DNA of 5,038 nucleotides from Desulfotomaculaceae bacterium (GTDB lineage Bacteria; Bacillota; Desulfotomaculia; Desulfotomaculales; Pelotomaculaceae): the NCBI GenBank assembly GCA_028704035.1, contig JAQVLS010000133.1:1-5038 (forward strand). Reading direction: 5' to 3'. The notes below the pieces were generated by a model. It saw only the letters and a program-made list of their open reading frames with translations. It did no database searches and was not told the DNA's origin. Positions within the stretch are counted from its first letter, which is position 1, and each line of letters opens with the position of its first letter. Positions 1-5,038 of this stretch are shown here, piece by piece. The position numbers were made by a program, and so were the translations under genes.

Positions 1-168
1 ACCATCCGGATACCCGCTGATGTATCCTCTATCCACCCAATCGCCAACTTGTTTCTCCGCCCAGTGGTTTTGAATATCCGGCGCCGCCGCCAGGGACTGG
101 CCGGACAACAGCAAAATCATTACCGCAGCCAGCCCGATGGCCAACAAAATTCTGTTTTTAGCTTTCAT
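1..168 (-). CDS. SLH-domain surface protein, N-terminal part (runs off the left edge)
   Basis: The first 56 residues of a secreted protein are visible, and the gene continues past base 1. Residues 1-28 form a typical Sec signal peptide: basic MKAKNR, a hydrophobic core (ILLAIGLAAVMILLL), then a small-residue cleavage region near SLAAAP. Residues 30-56 begin an S-layer homology domain: a DIQNHWAE motif followed by the GYISGYPDG signature. SLH domains anchor proteins non-covalently to pyruvylated secondary cell wall polymers, so the product is expected on the cell surface. What it does there lies outside the window. The ATG at 168 is preceded by an eight-G tract plus AAG at 174-184, a strong Shine-Dalgarno sequence. 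The gene lies 72 bases beyond the second terminator of a long leader with tandem RNA elements (296-539), which suggests transcription-attenuation control. Confidence 0.85.
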   Translation of the reverse strand, partial: MKAKNRILLAIGLAAVMILLLSGQSLAAAPDIQNHWAEKQVGDWVDRGYISGYPDG

Positions 169-240
169 AATTTCTTCCCCCCCCTATAATTTCCGTATAT
201 GTACCCTGCCAGCTTGACCTTTTACCGCGACATCCCTCTC

Positions 241-281
241 AATAATAAAACCGGGCTGTATTGCGAAAGAAGTCAGCCCGG
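241..281 (-). terminator. Intrinsic terminator of the second tandem RNA element
   Basis: On the minus strand CCGGGCTG (281-274) pairs perfectly with CAGCCCGG (258-251), followed at once by TTTTATTATT (250-241). The 8-bp GC-rich stem with a T-rich tail has the form of a rho-independent terminator. It lies between RNA element 2 and the SLH gene and does not follow any coding region, as expected for a regulated attenuator. The upstream CTGCCGG (284-278), which overlaps the 5' half of the stem, can alternatively pair for 7 bp with CCGGCAG (346-340) inside element 2. That offers a plausible antiterminator. Confidence 0.8.
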
Positions 282-295
282 CAGAAAAACCCTCA

Positions 296-391
296 CTCTC
301 CTTTTCGCAATGGAAGGCACACCGGTTTCCCCATGCACCCTGCCGGCCAAAAACCATTGCTTAAAAGCTTTAGGTAATATGGCTCGGAGAG
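296..391 (-). ncRNA. Structured RNA element 2 of a tandem pair, Moco-riboswitch-like
   Basis: This 96-nt element aligns without gaps to element 1 (444-539). Seen in the sequence, using element numbering 5' to 3': closing stem CUCUCC (1-6) with GGAGAG (91-96); conserved GAGCC at 7-11; a hairpin ACCUAAAGC...GCAAUGGU (17-39) whose CCUAA/AAUGG flanks resemble an 11-nt tetraloop receptor; conserved GGCC (44-47) and AGGGU (51-55); and a 10-bp stem (53-62 with 67-76, one mismatch) closed by a GAAA loop. A GNRA loop with a candidate receptor, the neighbouring molybdopterin gene and the clostridial setting fit the Moco/Tuco riboswitch family. That family call rests on memory and was not tested against a covariance model. 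A rival 7-bp pairing GCAAUGG/CCAUUGC may belong to an alternative fold. A terminator follows 15 nt downstream. Confidence 0.65.
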
Positions 392-409
392 AAAACATAT
401 GAAATTATT

Positions 410-443
410 AAAAAAGACAAAGCCCCATCTTCTGGATGCTTTG
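410..443 (-). terminator. Intrinsic terminator of the first tandem RNA element
   Basis: On the minus strand CAAAGC (443-438) pairs with GCTTTG at the 3' side. An inner ATC/GAT pairing, with extra Gs bulged on the 3' side, extends the stem, and a TC plus six-T tract (415-410) follows. The stem begins directly after the closing stem of RNA element 1, with no spacer. GGCAAA (445-440), which overlaps the 5' half of the stem, is perfectly complementary to UUUGCC (511-506) inside element 1, giving a possible antiterminator. No coding region ends here, which supports a role in attenuation. Confidence 0.75.
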
Positions 444-539
444 CCCTCCTTTCCACATTGGGAGGCATAACAGTTTCCCGCCATACCCTTTCGGCCTCGT
501 AACCAGGCAAATCGCTTAAGGTCAACAAGGCTCGGAGAA
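444..539 (-). ncRNA. Structured RNA element 1 of a tandem pair, Moco-riboswitch-like
   Basis: This first 96-nt element has the same architecture as element 2. The closing stem is UUCUCC (1-6) with GGAGGG (91-96); two U-G pairs replace the C-G and U-A pairs of element 2, so pairing is kept while sequence changes. GAGCC (7-11), GGCCG (44-48), AGGGU (51-55) and GGGAAAC (61-67) are identical in both copies. The GAAA-capped hairpin is GGUAUGGCGG with CUGUUAUGCC, ten of ten positions pairing including wobble. The first hairpin, ACCUUAAGC...GCCUGGU, is the receptor-like arm. Compensatory change between the copies is direct evidence for a conserved RNA fold. Assignment to the Moco/Tuco family is an inference from the tetraloop/receptor layout and the molybdopterin-binding gene at 743-1765. 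Terminator 410-443 follows immediately. Confidence 0.65.
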
Positions 540-561
540 TATATAGAATTTCGACGTCAGG

Positions 562-590
562 TTTAAAAATCCTTCTATAAATTATGACAA
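562..590 (-). promoter_or_regulatory. Candidate sigma-A promoter for the RNA leader and SLH gene
   Basis: The minus strand shows TTGTCA (590-585, 5/6 to TTGACA), a 17-base spacer, then TTTAAA (567-562, 4/6 to TATAAT). Initiation near 555 would place the start about 15 bases before the first RNA element and give a leader of roughly 390 nt before the SLH start codon. The -10 match is modest. Read-through from the molybdopterin gene upstream is not excluded, because no terminator is visible between 743 and 600. Confidence 0.4.
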
Positions 591-742
591 TAAGCACAAA
601 TATAACCTCCGCAGCCTCACTGCCCACACCGCCAGCGACGGTCCGCCCATGTAAGACGCAATCAGAGGTTTATTATGAGTCCGTTCAATGATGGCCTGAG
701 AAAGGAGAGGGGAGAACTATGAGGTTTTGCATAATATTTTTA

Positions 743-1765
743 TCACCTGCAGAAAAAACAATTCGGGTACCGGCAGGTCTCACAGGCCAGGCACAGGCCG
801 CCTTCTCCCATTTTGATGAAGTCCTCTTTCGTAATTGTGTCTCTGGCAAAAACTCTGGCCAGCACCACATCAAAAATGGATGTTTTAAAATACATTACGC
901 CGCCCGGCAAGCCCATGATAACGGCAGATCCCAGCCGCGCCATCATAAACATGTTGCCGGGGTTTACAGGTATACCGTAAGTAATTACCTCTGCGCCCGT
1001 CATACGTATGGCTGACGGGGTAGAATCATCCGGGTCGACCGACATGCCGCCGGTTAAAATAACCAGACCCGCCCCGGCGTCAACAAATTTAATAATCTGT
1101 TCGGATATCTTGCCCGGCTCATCCCCACAAAACACCTGGCCCATAAACCCGGCGTCATACGTTTTTAGTTTTTCCATAATCAACGGGCCGAAACTGTCTT
1201 TGACCAACCCTTTATAAACCTCATTGCCTGTTGTCACTACACCGGCCTTCAATTTGACAAAGGGTTTTATAGAAAACACCGGGCCCCGGTCGGCAGCCAA
1301 GCCTTCCGCTTCCTGCAGTACGGCTTCATCCACAAATAGCGGCACAACCCTGGCCCCGGCGATTTTTTGTTCTGCCGCTACCGGGAAATTGTTGGGCAGG
1401 CTGGCGATAGAAATATCTTTTACTGAATTAATGTCATACAACAGAGAACTGTTGATTTTTAACAAGCCGCGCCTGGCAGAGCTCAGCATGGACTTGCCCT
1501 CGCAGGGATCCGCATATTTTACGTCTGCGCCTGATACCGCTCTGGCCAGCCTGAGGGCGGCGTAATCTTCGTGTACATTCACACCTTCACCAGGCTCCAG
1601 AACAAAAATGTGCTCTTTACCGATTTTCAACAGTTCATCAATGTCATCCGGTTGGATTACATGGCCTTTTTTAAACGCCCGGCCTTTATATTCTTTCGGC
1701 ACTATTTTTGTTAAGTCGTGAATTAAAACCATGCCTACCGCGTCTTTAACTGGAACCTGTTTCAA
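743..1765 (-). CDS. Molybdopterin-binding protein, MoeA/MoaB-like, with C-terminal Cys cluster
   Basis: A 340-residue protein of the MoCF_biosynth superfamily, which binds molybdopterin during metal insertion or handles finished cofactor. Residues 1-60 resemble the N-terminal part of MoeA (FKKGHVI...DIDELLKIGKEHIFV). The MoCF domain spans about 172-305, with TTGNEVY (178-184), LTGGMSVDPDDSTP (237-250) and LPGGV (286-290), matching the TGGxSxGxxD and LPGxP motifs of MoeA. It ends in five cysteines, C325-x2-C-x2-C-x4-C-x2-C339, a pattern known from clostridial 'molybdopterin-binding proteins' and suggesting a metal site. An ATG lies 19 codons upstream (1822), but the TTG at 1765 is preferred: AAGGGAG lies 9-10 bases before it, the family N-terminus begins at KQVPV, and the likely promoter overlaps the upstream ATG. 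It is shorter than MoeA (about 400 residues), so it may be a binding or chaperone paralogue and not the molybdenumtransferase itself. Confidence 0.85.
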   Translation of the reverse strand: MKQVPVKDAVGMVLIHDLTKIVPKEYKGRAFKKGHVIQPDDIDELLKIGKEHIFVLEPGEGVNVHEDYAALRLARAVSGADVKYADPCEGKSMLSSARRGLLKINSSLLYDINSVKDISIASLPNNFPVAAEQKIAGARVVPLFVDEAVLQEAEGLAADRGPVFSIKPFVKLKAGVVTTGNEVYKGLVKDSFGPLIMEKLKTYDAGFMGQVFCGDEPGKISEQIIKFVDAGAGLVILTGGMSVDPDDSTPSAIRMTGAEVITYGIPVNPGNMFMMARLGSAVIMGLPGGVMYFKTSIFDVVLARVFARDTITKEDFIKMGEGGLCLACETCRYPNCFFCR

Positions 1766-1807
1766 CAGTAACAGCTCCCTTGAAATTGTTATATGAACAT
1801 AAAAAAA

Positions 1808-1835
1808 ATTATTTACAATCAAACTGTTTTTTCAA
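1808..1835 (-). promoter_or_regulatory. Candidate sigma-A promoter of the molybdopterin-binding gene
   Basis: On the minus strand TTGAAA (1835-1830, 5/6) is followed after 16 bases by AATAAT (1813-1808, 5/6). Transcription would start near 1801, about 36 bases before the TTG start codon at 1765. A start at the upstream ATG (1822) would lie before the transcript begins, which supports the shorter protein. Confidence 0.55.
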
Positions 1836-2114
1836 CGCAGGCACATTCAATTTGAGATTTATCCCGCTGCGCATAGCGTATAAAACTCTTTAAAACCTTT
1901 TTCTACATCCCCATTATTCCCTATTTCTTTTTGTCCATGTATTATTTGCCTTAGGATATTTCACAAAATAACTATTTCCCTTCCTGCGCCGTCCCCTTTT
2001 TTTGACAGAGGGACAGTCCACCCTATGGTAAATGTGCCTCGAGGGAAATGCTTTCTTTTCAAAGCTAAACATATATACTATATTTAATTTAAATAACAGT
2101 GAAGAGGCATTTTA
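1836..2114. other. Intergenic spacer between divergent genes
   Basis: Together with 1766-1835 this separates the minus-strand molybdopterin gene from the plus-strand AbrB-family gene (349 bases in all). No coding region with a convincing start and product was found on either strand. It is AT-rich apart from a short GC-rich repeat-like patch at 1991-2019. The last 60 bases, including TATACT at 2074-2079, probably carry the promoter of the plus-strand gene, but no good -35 box pairs with it. I see no RNA gene or riboswitch here. Confidence 0.5.
1991..2019. repeat. Degenerate GGGACAGTCC-type inverted repeat fragment
   Basis: GTCCCC at 1991 and GGGACAGTCC at 2010-2019 form a 5-bp GTCCC/GGGAC hairpin with a 14-base loop. 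GGGACAGTCC is the same core that builds the long palindrome at 3447-3490, so this looks like a decayed or partial copy of that repeat family. The palindrome's inner arm (CTGTACTATAGTACAG) is absent here. Confidence 0.4.
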
Positions 2115-3182
2115 ATGATATTGAGATTGCTGGAAACCCTTTTAGTCTCGCTGGCGGGCGGGATGCTCTTCCGCTTGTCCCACCTGCCCCTGCCGTGGCT
2201 GCTGGGGTCTTTGACCGCTGTCATGGTGTGGGGTCTGGCTGTAAAGAGAAATACATTTTGGCCGGTGGAAATCCGCAACTGCGGACTGATCCTACTTGGC
2301 TACATGCTGGGCATCTCTTTTACCGGCGAGACACTTGCGCAAATTGCCAGGCAGCTGCCGGCTATGGCTTTTGCCACTTTATCGACCATCTTATTCAGCC
2401 TTGCCATCGGGTACATCGTCTGCCGTCGCACGGGAATCAGCCTGGCCACCGGCGTTATCGGAAGCGTCCCCGGCGGGCTGACACAGATGGTTGTCCTGAG
2501 TGAAGAGATCGCTGACACGGACCTGACTGTTGTCACTTTTATGCAGACTATCCGGCTGCTGGCGACAGTTTTTATCGTCCCCTTCATAGTGATCCACGGG
2601 CTTGCCGGAGACAACCTGCAGGCGGTTGCCGCCGGCTATGCGTCCATCCATCACGGTGAAATAAACACAGCCTGGAATGCGCCCATATATATCACCGGTG
2701 TATTGATTGCCGCTTGGGCTGCAGTCAAGGTCAGGCTGCCCACTCCCTTTTTACTGGGGCCGCTAATCGGGGCTGCCGTCCTGGCCCTGGCCGGTTTCCC
2801 GGCGCCAGGCACACCTTCAGCCCTGGTTGTAATTTCGCAGCTGTGTATCGGCGCCTACCTGGGTTTAAGCATCAAGCCCGCCGATATGGATAATTGGAAA
2901 AAGCTGCTCCCGTTTACCCTCGCGGGCAGTGCCGCGGTGGTGCTCTTTTCCCTCGGGATAGGTTTCCTGCTTACGCGGATGCATTCTTTTGACCTAACCA
3001 GCGCTTTTTTAGGGACGTCTCCCGGCGGTATGGGAGAAATGGGGCTTACGGCTGTATTGGTCGGCGCCAATGTTTCACTGGTTACCGCGTATCAGATGTC
3101 CCGGCTTTTATTTGTCCTTTTTGTCATGCCGCTGGTTTTGAAACGGTTTTTTGGAAGCACTAGGCTTAAAAATAACACCTGA
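2115..3182 (+). CDS. AbrB-family membrane protein (putative ammonia monooxygenase family, PF05145-like)
   Basis: A complete 355-residue polytopic inner-membrane protein of the family often labelled 'AbrB' or 'ammonia monooxygenase'. The name is misleading: it is unrelated to the Bacillus AbrB DNA-binding protein, and a transport role is suspected but unproven. Hydrophobic segments lie at about 5-19, 27-43, 56-70, 82-102, 145-162, 191-205, 211-228, 238-252, 265-286 and 325-342. An internal duplication is plain: PWLLGSL (27-33) against PFLLGPL (211-217); LGYMLGISF (61-69) against IGAYLGLSI (245-253); GSVPGGLTQM (116-125) against GTSPGGMGEM (300-309); and QTIRLLATVFIVP (144-156) against QMSRLLFVLFVMP (327-339). 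The start ATG follows GAAGAGG by about 8 bases. It is transcribed alone, divergent from the molybdopterin gene and convergent with argG. Its substrate cannot be inferred from context. Confidence 0.85.
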   Translation: MILRLLETLLVSLAGGMLFRLSHLPLPWLLGSLTAVMVWGLAVKRNTFWPVEIRNCGLILLGYMLGISFTGETLAQIARQLPAMAFATLSTILFSLAIGYIVCRRTGISLATGVIGSVPGGLTQMVVLSEEIADTDLTVVTFMQTIRLLATVFIVPFIVIHGLAGDNLQAVAAGYASIHHGEINTAWNAPIYITGVLIAAWAAVKVRLPTPFLLGPLIGAAVLALAGFPAPGTPSALVVISQLCIGAYLGLSIKPADMDNWKKLLPFTLAGSAAVVLFSLGIGFLLTRMHSFDLTSAFLGTSPGGMGEMGLTAVLVGANVSLVTAYQMSRLLFVLFVMPLVLKRFFGSTRLKNNT

Positions 3183-3398
3183 CTGAAGGGGAAAATCATA
3201 AGCGGGCATAATGTATGAAAACCCGGCGGCTCCTCTCAGAAACATTGCTAAACGGGCTAGGGGCTACATTTTCAGGAACTTTATCAGCTTGTAGACCAAC
3301 AGCGCGGGCCAAACCAGGGCTTATAGAAAACCGAAAACCCCTGCCTAGAAGGTGTCGGCATCCTGGATATAATAGACAGCATTTTCTGCGCTTATAAC
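3183..3398 (-). pseudogene. Possible decayed gene for a small membrane protein
   Basis: No intact gene with a believable product lies between the AbrB-family stop and the argG terminator. On the minus strand, one frame read from 3389 stays protein-like for about 67 codons but is broken by TAG, TAA and TAG. It includes AENAVYYIQDADTF, then ALVWPALLVYKLIKFLKM, then PLARLAMFLRGAAGFSYI, a rhythm of hydrophobic and basic residues typical of a membrane protein. I do not recognise the family. The short open frames on either strand over the same bases have no ribosome binding site and odd composition, so I treat them as chance. The reading as a relic is weak. Confidence 0.2.
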
Positions 3399-3428
3399 AA
3401 AAAAAAAGCCACCTATTATTTAAGTGAC
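3399..3428 (-). terminator. Intrinsic terminator downstream of argG
   Basis: On the minus strand GTCAC (3428-3424) pairs with GTGGC (3412-3408, one U-G pair) around an AT-rich loop, followed by nine Ts (3407-3399). The stem is short but the T tract is strong. It sits 71 bases after the argG stop and is the likely end of the argF-argG transcript. It is oriented to stop minus-strand transcription and has no T tract on the plus side, where the AbrB-family gene converges. Confidence 0.6.
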
Positions 3429-3446
3429 CCAACTTGCAAAGGAAAG

Positions 3447-3490
3447 GGGGGACAGTCCCTACTGTACTATAGTACAGGGGACTGTCCCCC
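3447..3490. repeat. Long near-perfect palindrome (GGGACAGTCCC family)
   Basis: GGGGGACAGTCCC (3447-3459) is complementary to GGGACTGTCCCCC (3478-3490). Inside it, CTGTACTA (3462-3469) and TAGTACAG (3470-3477) form a perfect 16-base palindrome. Only TA at 3460-3461 is unpaired, giving 21 paired positions in 44 bases. The element begins 8 bases past the argG stop, between the gene and its T-tract terminator. Palindromes with this GGGACAGTCC core recur in many clostridial genomes and resemble REP-like or miniature transposable elements. Transcribed, it forms a very stable hairpin that could protect the argG mRNA 3' end. A related fragment lies at 1991-2019. Confidence 0.8.
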
Positions 3491-3498
3491 AGTGGTAA

Positions 3499-4704
3499 CT
3501 ATCTTAGTCCGGAACCTTTTTCCATGAGGGCCCGTACTTTCAGCGGCAGGCCGAAAAGGTTGATAAAGCCCTCGGCGTCGCGCTGATTGTAAATTTCGTC
3601 CCGGCTGAAGGTGGAAAGCTCCTGGTTGTAAAGCGAATAGGGTGATTTCGAGCCGGCCGGGGTGCAGTTCCCCTTGTAGAGCTTCATCCGCACGGTACCG
3701 GTAACGGTCTTCTGGGTGATGTCAACAAAGGCGTCCAGGGCTTCCCGTAGCGGGGAGAACCAGACCCCGTCGTAAACCAGTTCCGCGTAACGAGCCGCGA
3801 TGATTTCTTTGAAATGCAGAGTCACGCGGTCCAGTGTCAAAAGCTCCATTTCACGGTGGGCGTTGAAGAGCACGGTGCCGGCGGGAGTTTCATAAACGCC
3901 GCGGGACTTCATCCCCACCAGACGGTTTTCTACCATGTCGACGATACCCACACCGTTCCGTCCGGCGATTTCGTTCAGCTTGTCAATAAGAGCCACCGGA
4001 TCCAGCGCCGCTCCGTCCAGCTTGACCGGGATACCCTGTTCAAAATCTATTTCCACGTAGGTCGGTTTGTCCGGGGCTTTGGCCGGCGGGGTGATCAGCA
4101 GCAACACTTCATCCAGCGGCTCATTCCAGGGGTCCTCTAGGTCCGCTCCCTCGTGGCTCAAATGCCACATGTTGCGGTCCAGGCTGTAAGGGCGAGCCTT
4201 GGTGACCGGCACGGGAATATTCCTGGCGCCGGCGTAATCGATAGCGTCTTCCCGGGAGCGGATATCCCACTCCCGCCAGGGAGCGACTATTTTTAAATCA
4301 GGCGCCAGCGCTTTAATCCCCAGCTCAAAGCGGACCTGGTCGTTTCCCTTACCGGTGGCGCCGTGCGCGATCGCTTCGGCCCCTTCTTTTCTTGCTATTT
4401 CCACCATCTTTTTAGCAATCAGCGGGCGGGCCATCGAGGTCCCCAGCAGGTACTTGCCTTCGTAAATAGCGCCGGCTTTCAGCGTAGGAAATATATACTC
4501 CTCCGCAAATTCCCGTCTGGCATCCTCAATGTAAATTTTACTGGCGCCGGTCTTGATTGCTTTTTCATGCAAAGGTTCCAGTTCTTCCTTCTGGCCCAGG
4601 TCGACTGTCAGGGCAATAACCTCATAACCGTAATTCTCTTTCAGCCAGGGGATGATAATCGATGTATCCAAACCACCAGAGTAAGCCAGCACTACTTTCG
4701 GCAT
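3499..4704 (-). CDS. argG: Argininosuccinate synthase
   Basis: A complete 401-residue cytoplasmic enzyme, the usual length for the family. It joins citrulline and aspartate using ATP to give argininosuccinate, AMP and pyrophosphate, the penultimate step of arginine synthesis. The N-type ATP pyrophosphatase P-loop SGGLDTS is at residues 9-15, after the AY that marks this family. [13 protein letters not shown] (115-127), which binds aspartate and citrulline, is intact, as are APWREW (141-146) and [14 protein letters not shown] (173-186). The ATG at 4704 follows GAGGAG by about 11 bases, slightly long but the only good site. The argF gene lies 179 bases upstream on the same strand, so the two are probably co-transcribed. 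No argH follows: the next elements are a palindrome and a terminator. Confidence 0.97.
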   Translation of the reverse strand: MPKVVLAYSGGLDTSIIIPWLKENYGYEVIALTVDLGQKEELEPLHEKAIKTGASKIYIEDARREFAEEYIFPTLKAGAIYEGKYLLGTSMARPLIAKKMVEIARKEGAEAIAHGATGKGNDQVRFELGIKALAPDLKIVAPWREWDIRSREDAIDYAGARNIPVPVTKARPYSLDRNMWHLSHEGADLEDPWNEPLDEVLLLITPPAKAPDKPTYVEIDFEQGIPVKLDGAALDPVALIDKLNEIAGRNGVGIVDMVENRLVGMKSRGVYETPAGTVLFNAHREMELLTLDRVTLHFKEIIAARYAELVYDGVWFSPLREALDAFVDITQKTVTGTVRMKLYKGNCTPAGSKSPYSLYNQELSTFSRDEIYNQRDAEGFINLFGLPLKVRALMEKGSGLR

Positions 4705-4883
4705 ATGTATAACATCTCCTCATTTTAAATTTATTAATTAAATTGCAAATAAGATTTAATACCGATTTTTATTAAAAACTTTATATTTAGATATTAGCCA
4801 CTTATCTTTAGATTTAAATATTGATCATTTTACCCGTTTTTATAACTTTATAATTCTATACCATCCTATTAATCCTGTGCTAT
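4705..4883 (-). other. AT-rich argF-argG intergenic spacer
   Basis: A very AT-rich spacer separates argF from argG, in contrast to the GC-rich genes on either side. It contains near-repeats (ATCTAAA...ATCTAAA on the minus strand around 4785-4815) and AT-rich dyads such as AATTTAATTAATAAATT just upstream of the argG ribosome binding site. These recall the AT-rich ArgR (ARG box) type of operator, but no clear match to an ARG box consensus can be claimed. No T-tract hairpin terminator after argF was found, so read-through into argG is likely. A separate argG promoter is possible but not convincing. Confidence 0.35.

Positions 4884-5038
<155 letters not shown>

Noticed and set aside
370..450. Resemblance of GGGCAAAGC...GAAG...GGGGC to part of a cyclic di-GMP-I riboswitch
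   Set aside because: The similarity covers only the terminator stem, which ends in a T tract. The remaining conserved blocks of that riboswitch are absent.
470..495. GGGUAUGGCGGGAAACU looks a little like the T-box motif AGGGUGGNACCGCG
   Set aside because: It lies inside the 10-bp GAAA-capped hairpin shared by both copies. There is no specifier stem and no tRNA synthetase or amino acid gene downstream.
199..627. Small open frames over the leader region on both strands, including an 85-codon minus frame
   Set aside because: They overlap the two structured RNA elements and terminators, lack ribosome binding sites and have no recognisable protein features.
1224..1565. 113-codon plus-strand open frame
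   Set aside because: It is a shadow of the molybdopterin-binding gene on the opposite strand, with no ribosome binding site.
2099..2503. 134-codon plus-strand frame overlapping the start of the AbrB-family gene
   Set aside because: The composition is not protein-like (many Cys, His and Pro). It is a frame-shifted shadow of the clear membrane-protein gene at 2115.
3196..3432. 78-codon minus frame after argG
   Set aside because: It starts inside the argG terminator hairpin, has no ribosome binding site and shows no recognisable domain.
3447..3490. Palindrome as a CRISPR repeat or a classical terminator
   Set aside because: There is no spaced array of copies and no T tract adjoining either side. 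A better terminator lies at 3399-3428.
4705..4883. ArgR operator or attenuator ahead of argG
   Set aside because: The region is so AT-rich that partial ARG-box matches are expected by chance, and no convincing 18-base dyad or terminator/antiterminator pair was found.

Overview
The window looks like a chromosomal segment of an anaerobic Gram-positive clostridial bacterium of the Desulfotomaculum/Pelotomaculum (Peptococcaceae) type. This is inferred from an S-layer-homology (SLH) surface protein, strong purine-rich ribosome binding sites, a molybdopterin-binding protein with a C-terminal cysteine cluster, RNA elements that resemble Moco riboswitches, and mixed base composition with AT-rich spacers. 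The species cannot be named from this sequence.

Layout, left to right. Positions 1-168 (minus) hold the N-terminus of a secreted SLH-domain protein. Positions 169-600 hold its unusually long leader, transcribed on the minus strand. The leader contains a likely promoter and two tandem structured RNA elements of exactly 96 nt each (444-539 and 296-391). Each element is followed by its own intrinsic terminator. The two align without gaps and share a closing stem, a hairpin that looks like an 11-nt GAAA-tetraloop receptor, and a 10-bp hairpin capped by GAAA. This is the most interesting part of the window, and a tandem molybdenum/tungsten-cofactor (Moco/Tuco) riboswitch is the leading reading. 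Positions 743-1765 (minus) encode a MoeA/MoaB-like molybdopterin-binding protein with a probable TTG start and its own promoter. After a 349-base spacer, 2115-3182 (plus) encodes a complete membrane protein of the AbrB/'ammonia monooxygenase' family with a visible internal duplication.

Positions 3183-3498 carry no intact gene. They hold traces of a possible decayed minus-strand membrane gene, an intrinsic terminator for argG, and a long near-perfect palindrome of the GGGACAGTCCC type. Positions 3499-4704 (minus) encode argininosuccinate synthase (argG). Positions 4884-5038 (minus) are the C-terminus of ornithine carbamoyltransferase (argF), so argF-argG form an arginine-biosynthesis operon that ends at argG within this window.

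How the genes fit together: argF and argG catalyse consecutive steps from ornithine to argininosuccinate. The molybdopterin-binding protein sits just upstream, on the same strand, of the Moco-like RNAs. This suggests, by inference, that the SLH surface protein is expressed according to molybdenum/tungsten cofactor status. The AbrB-family membrane gene converges on argG and has no obvious functional link to its neighbours.
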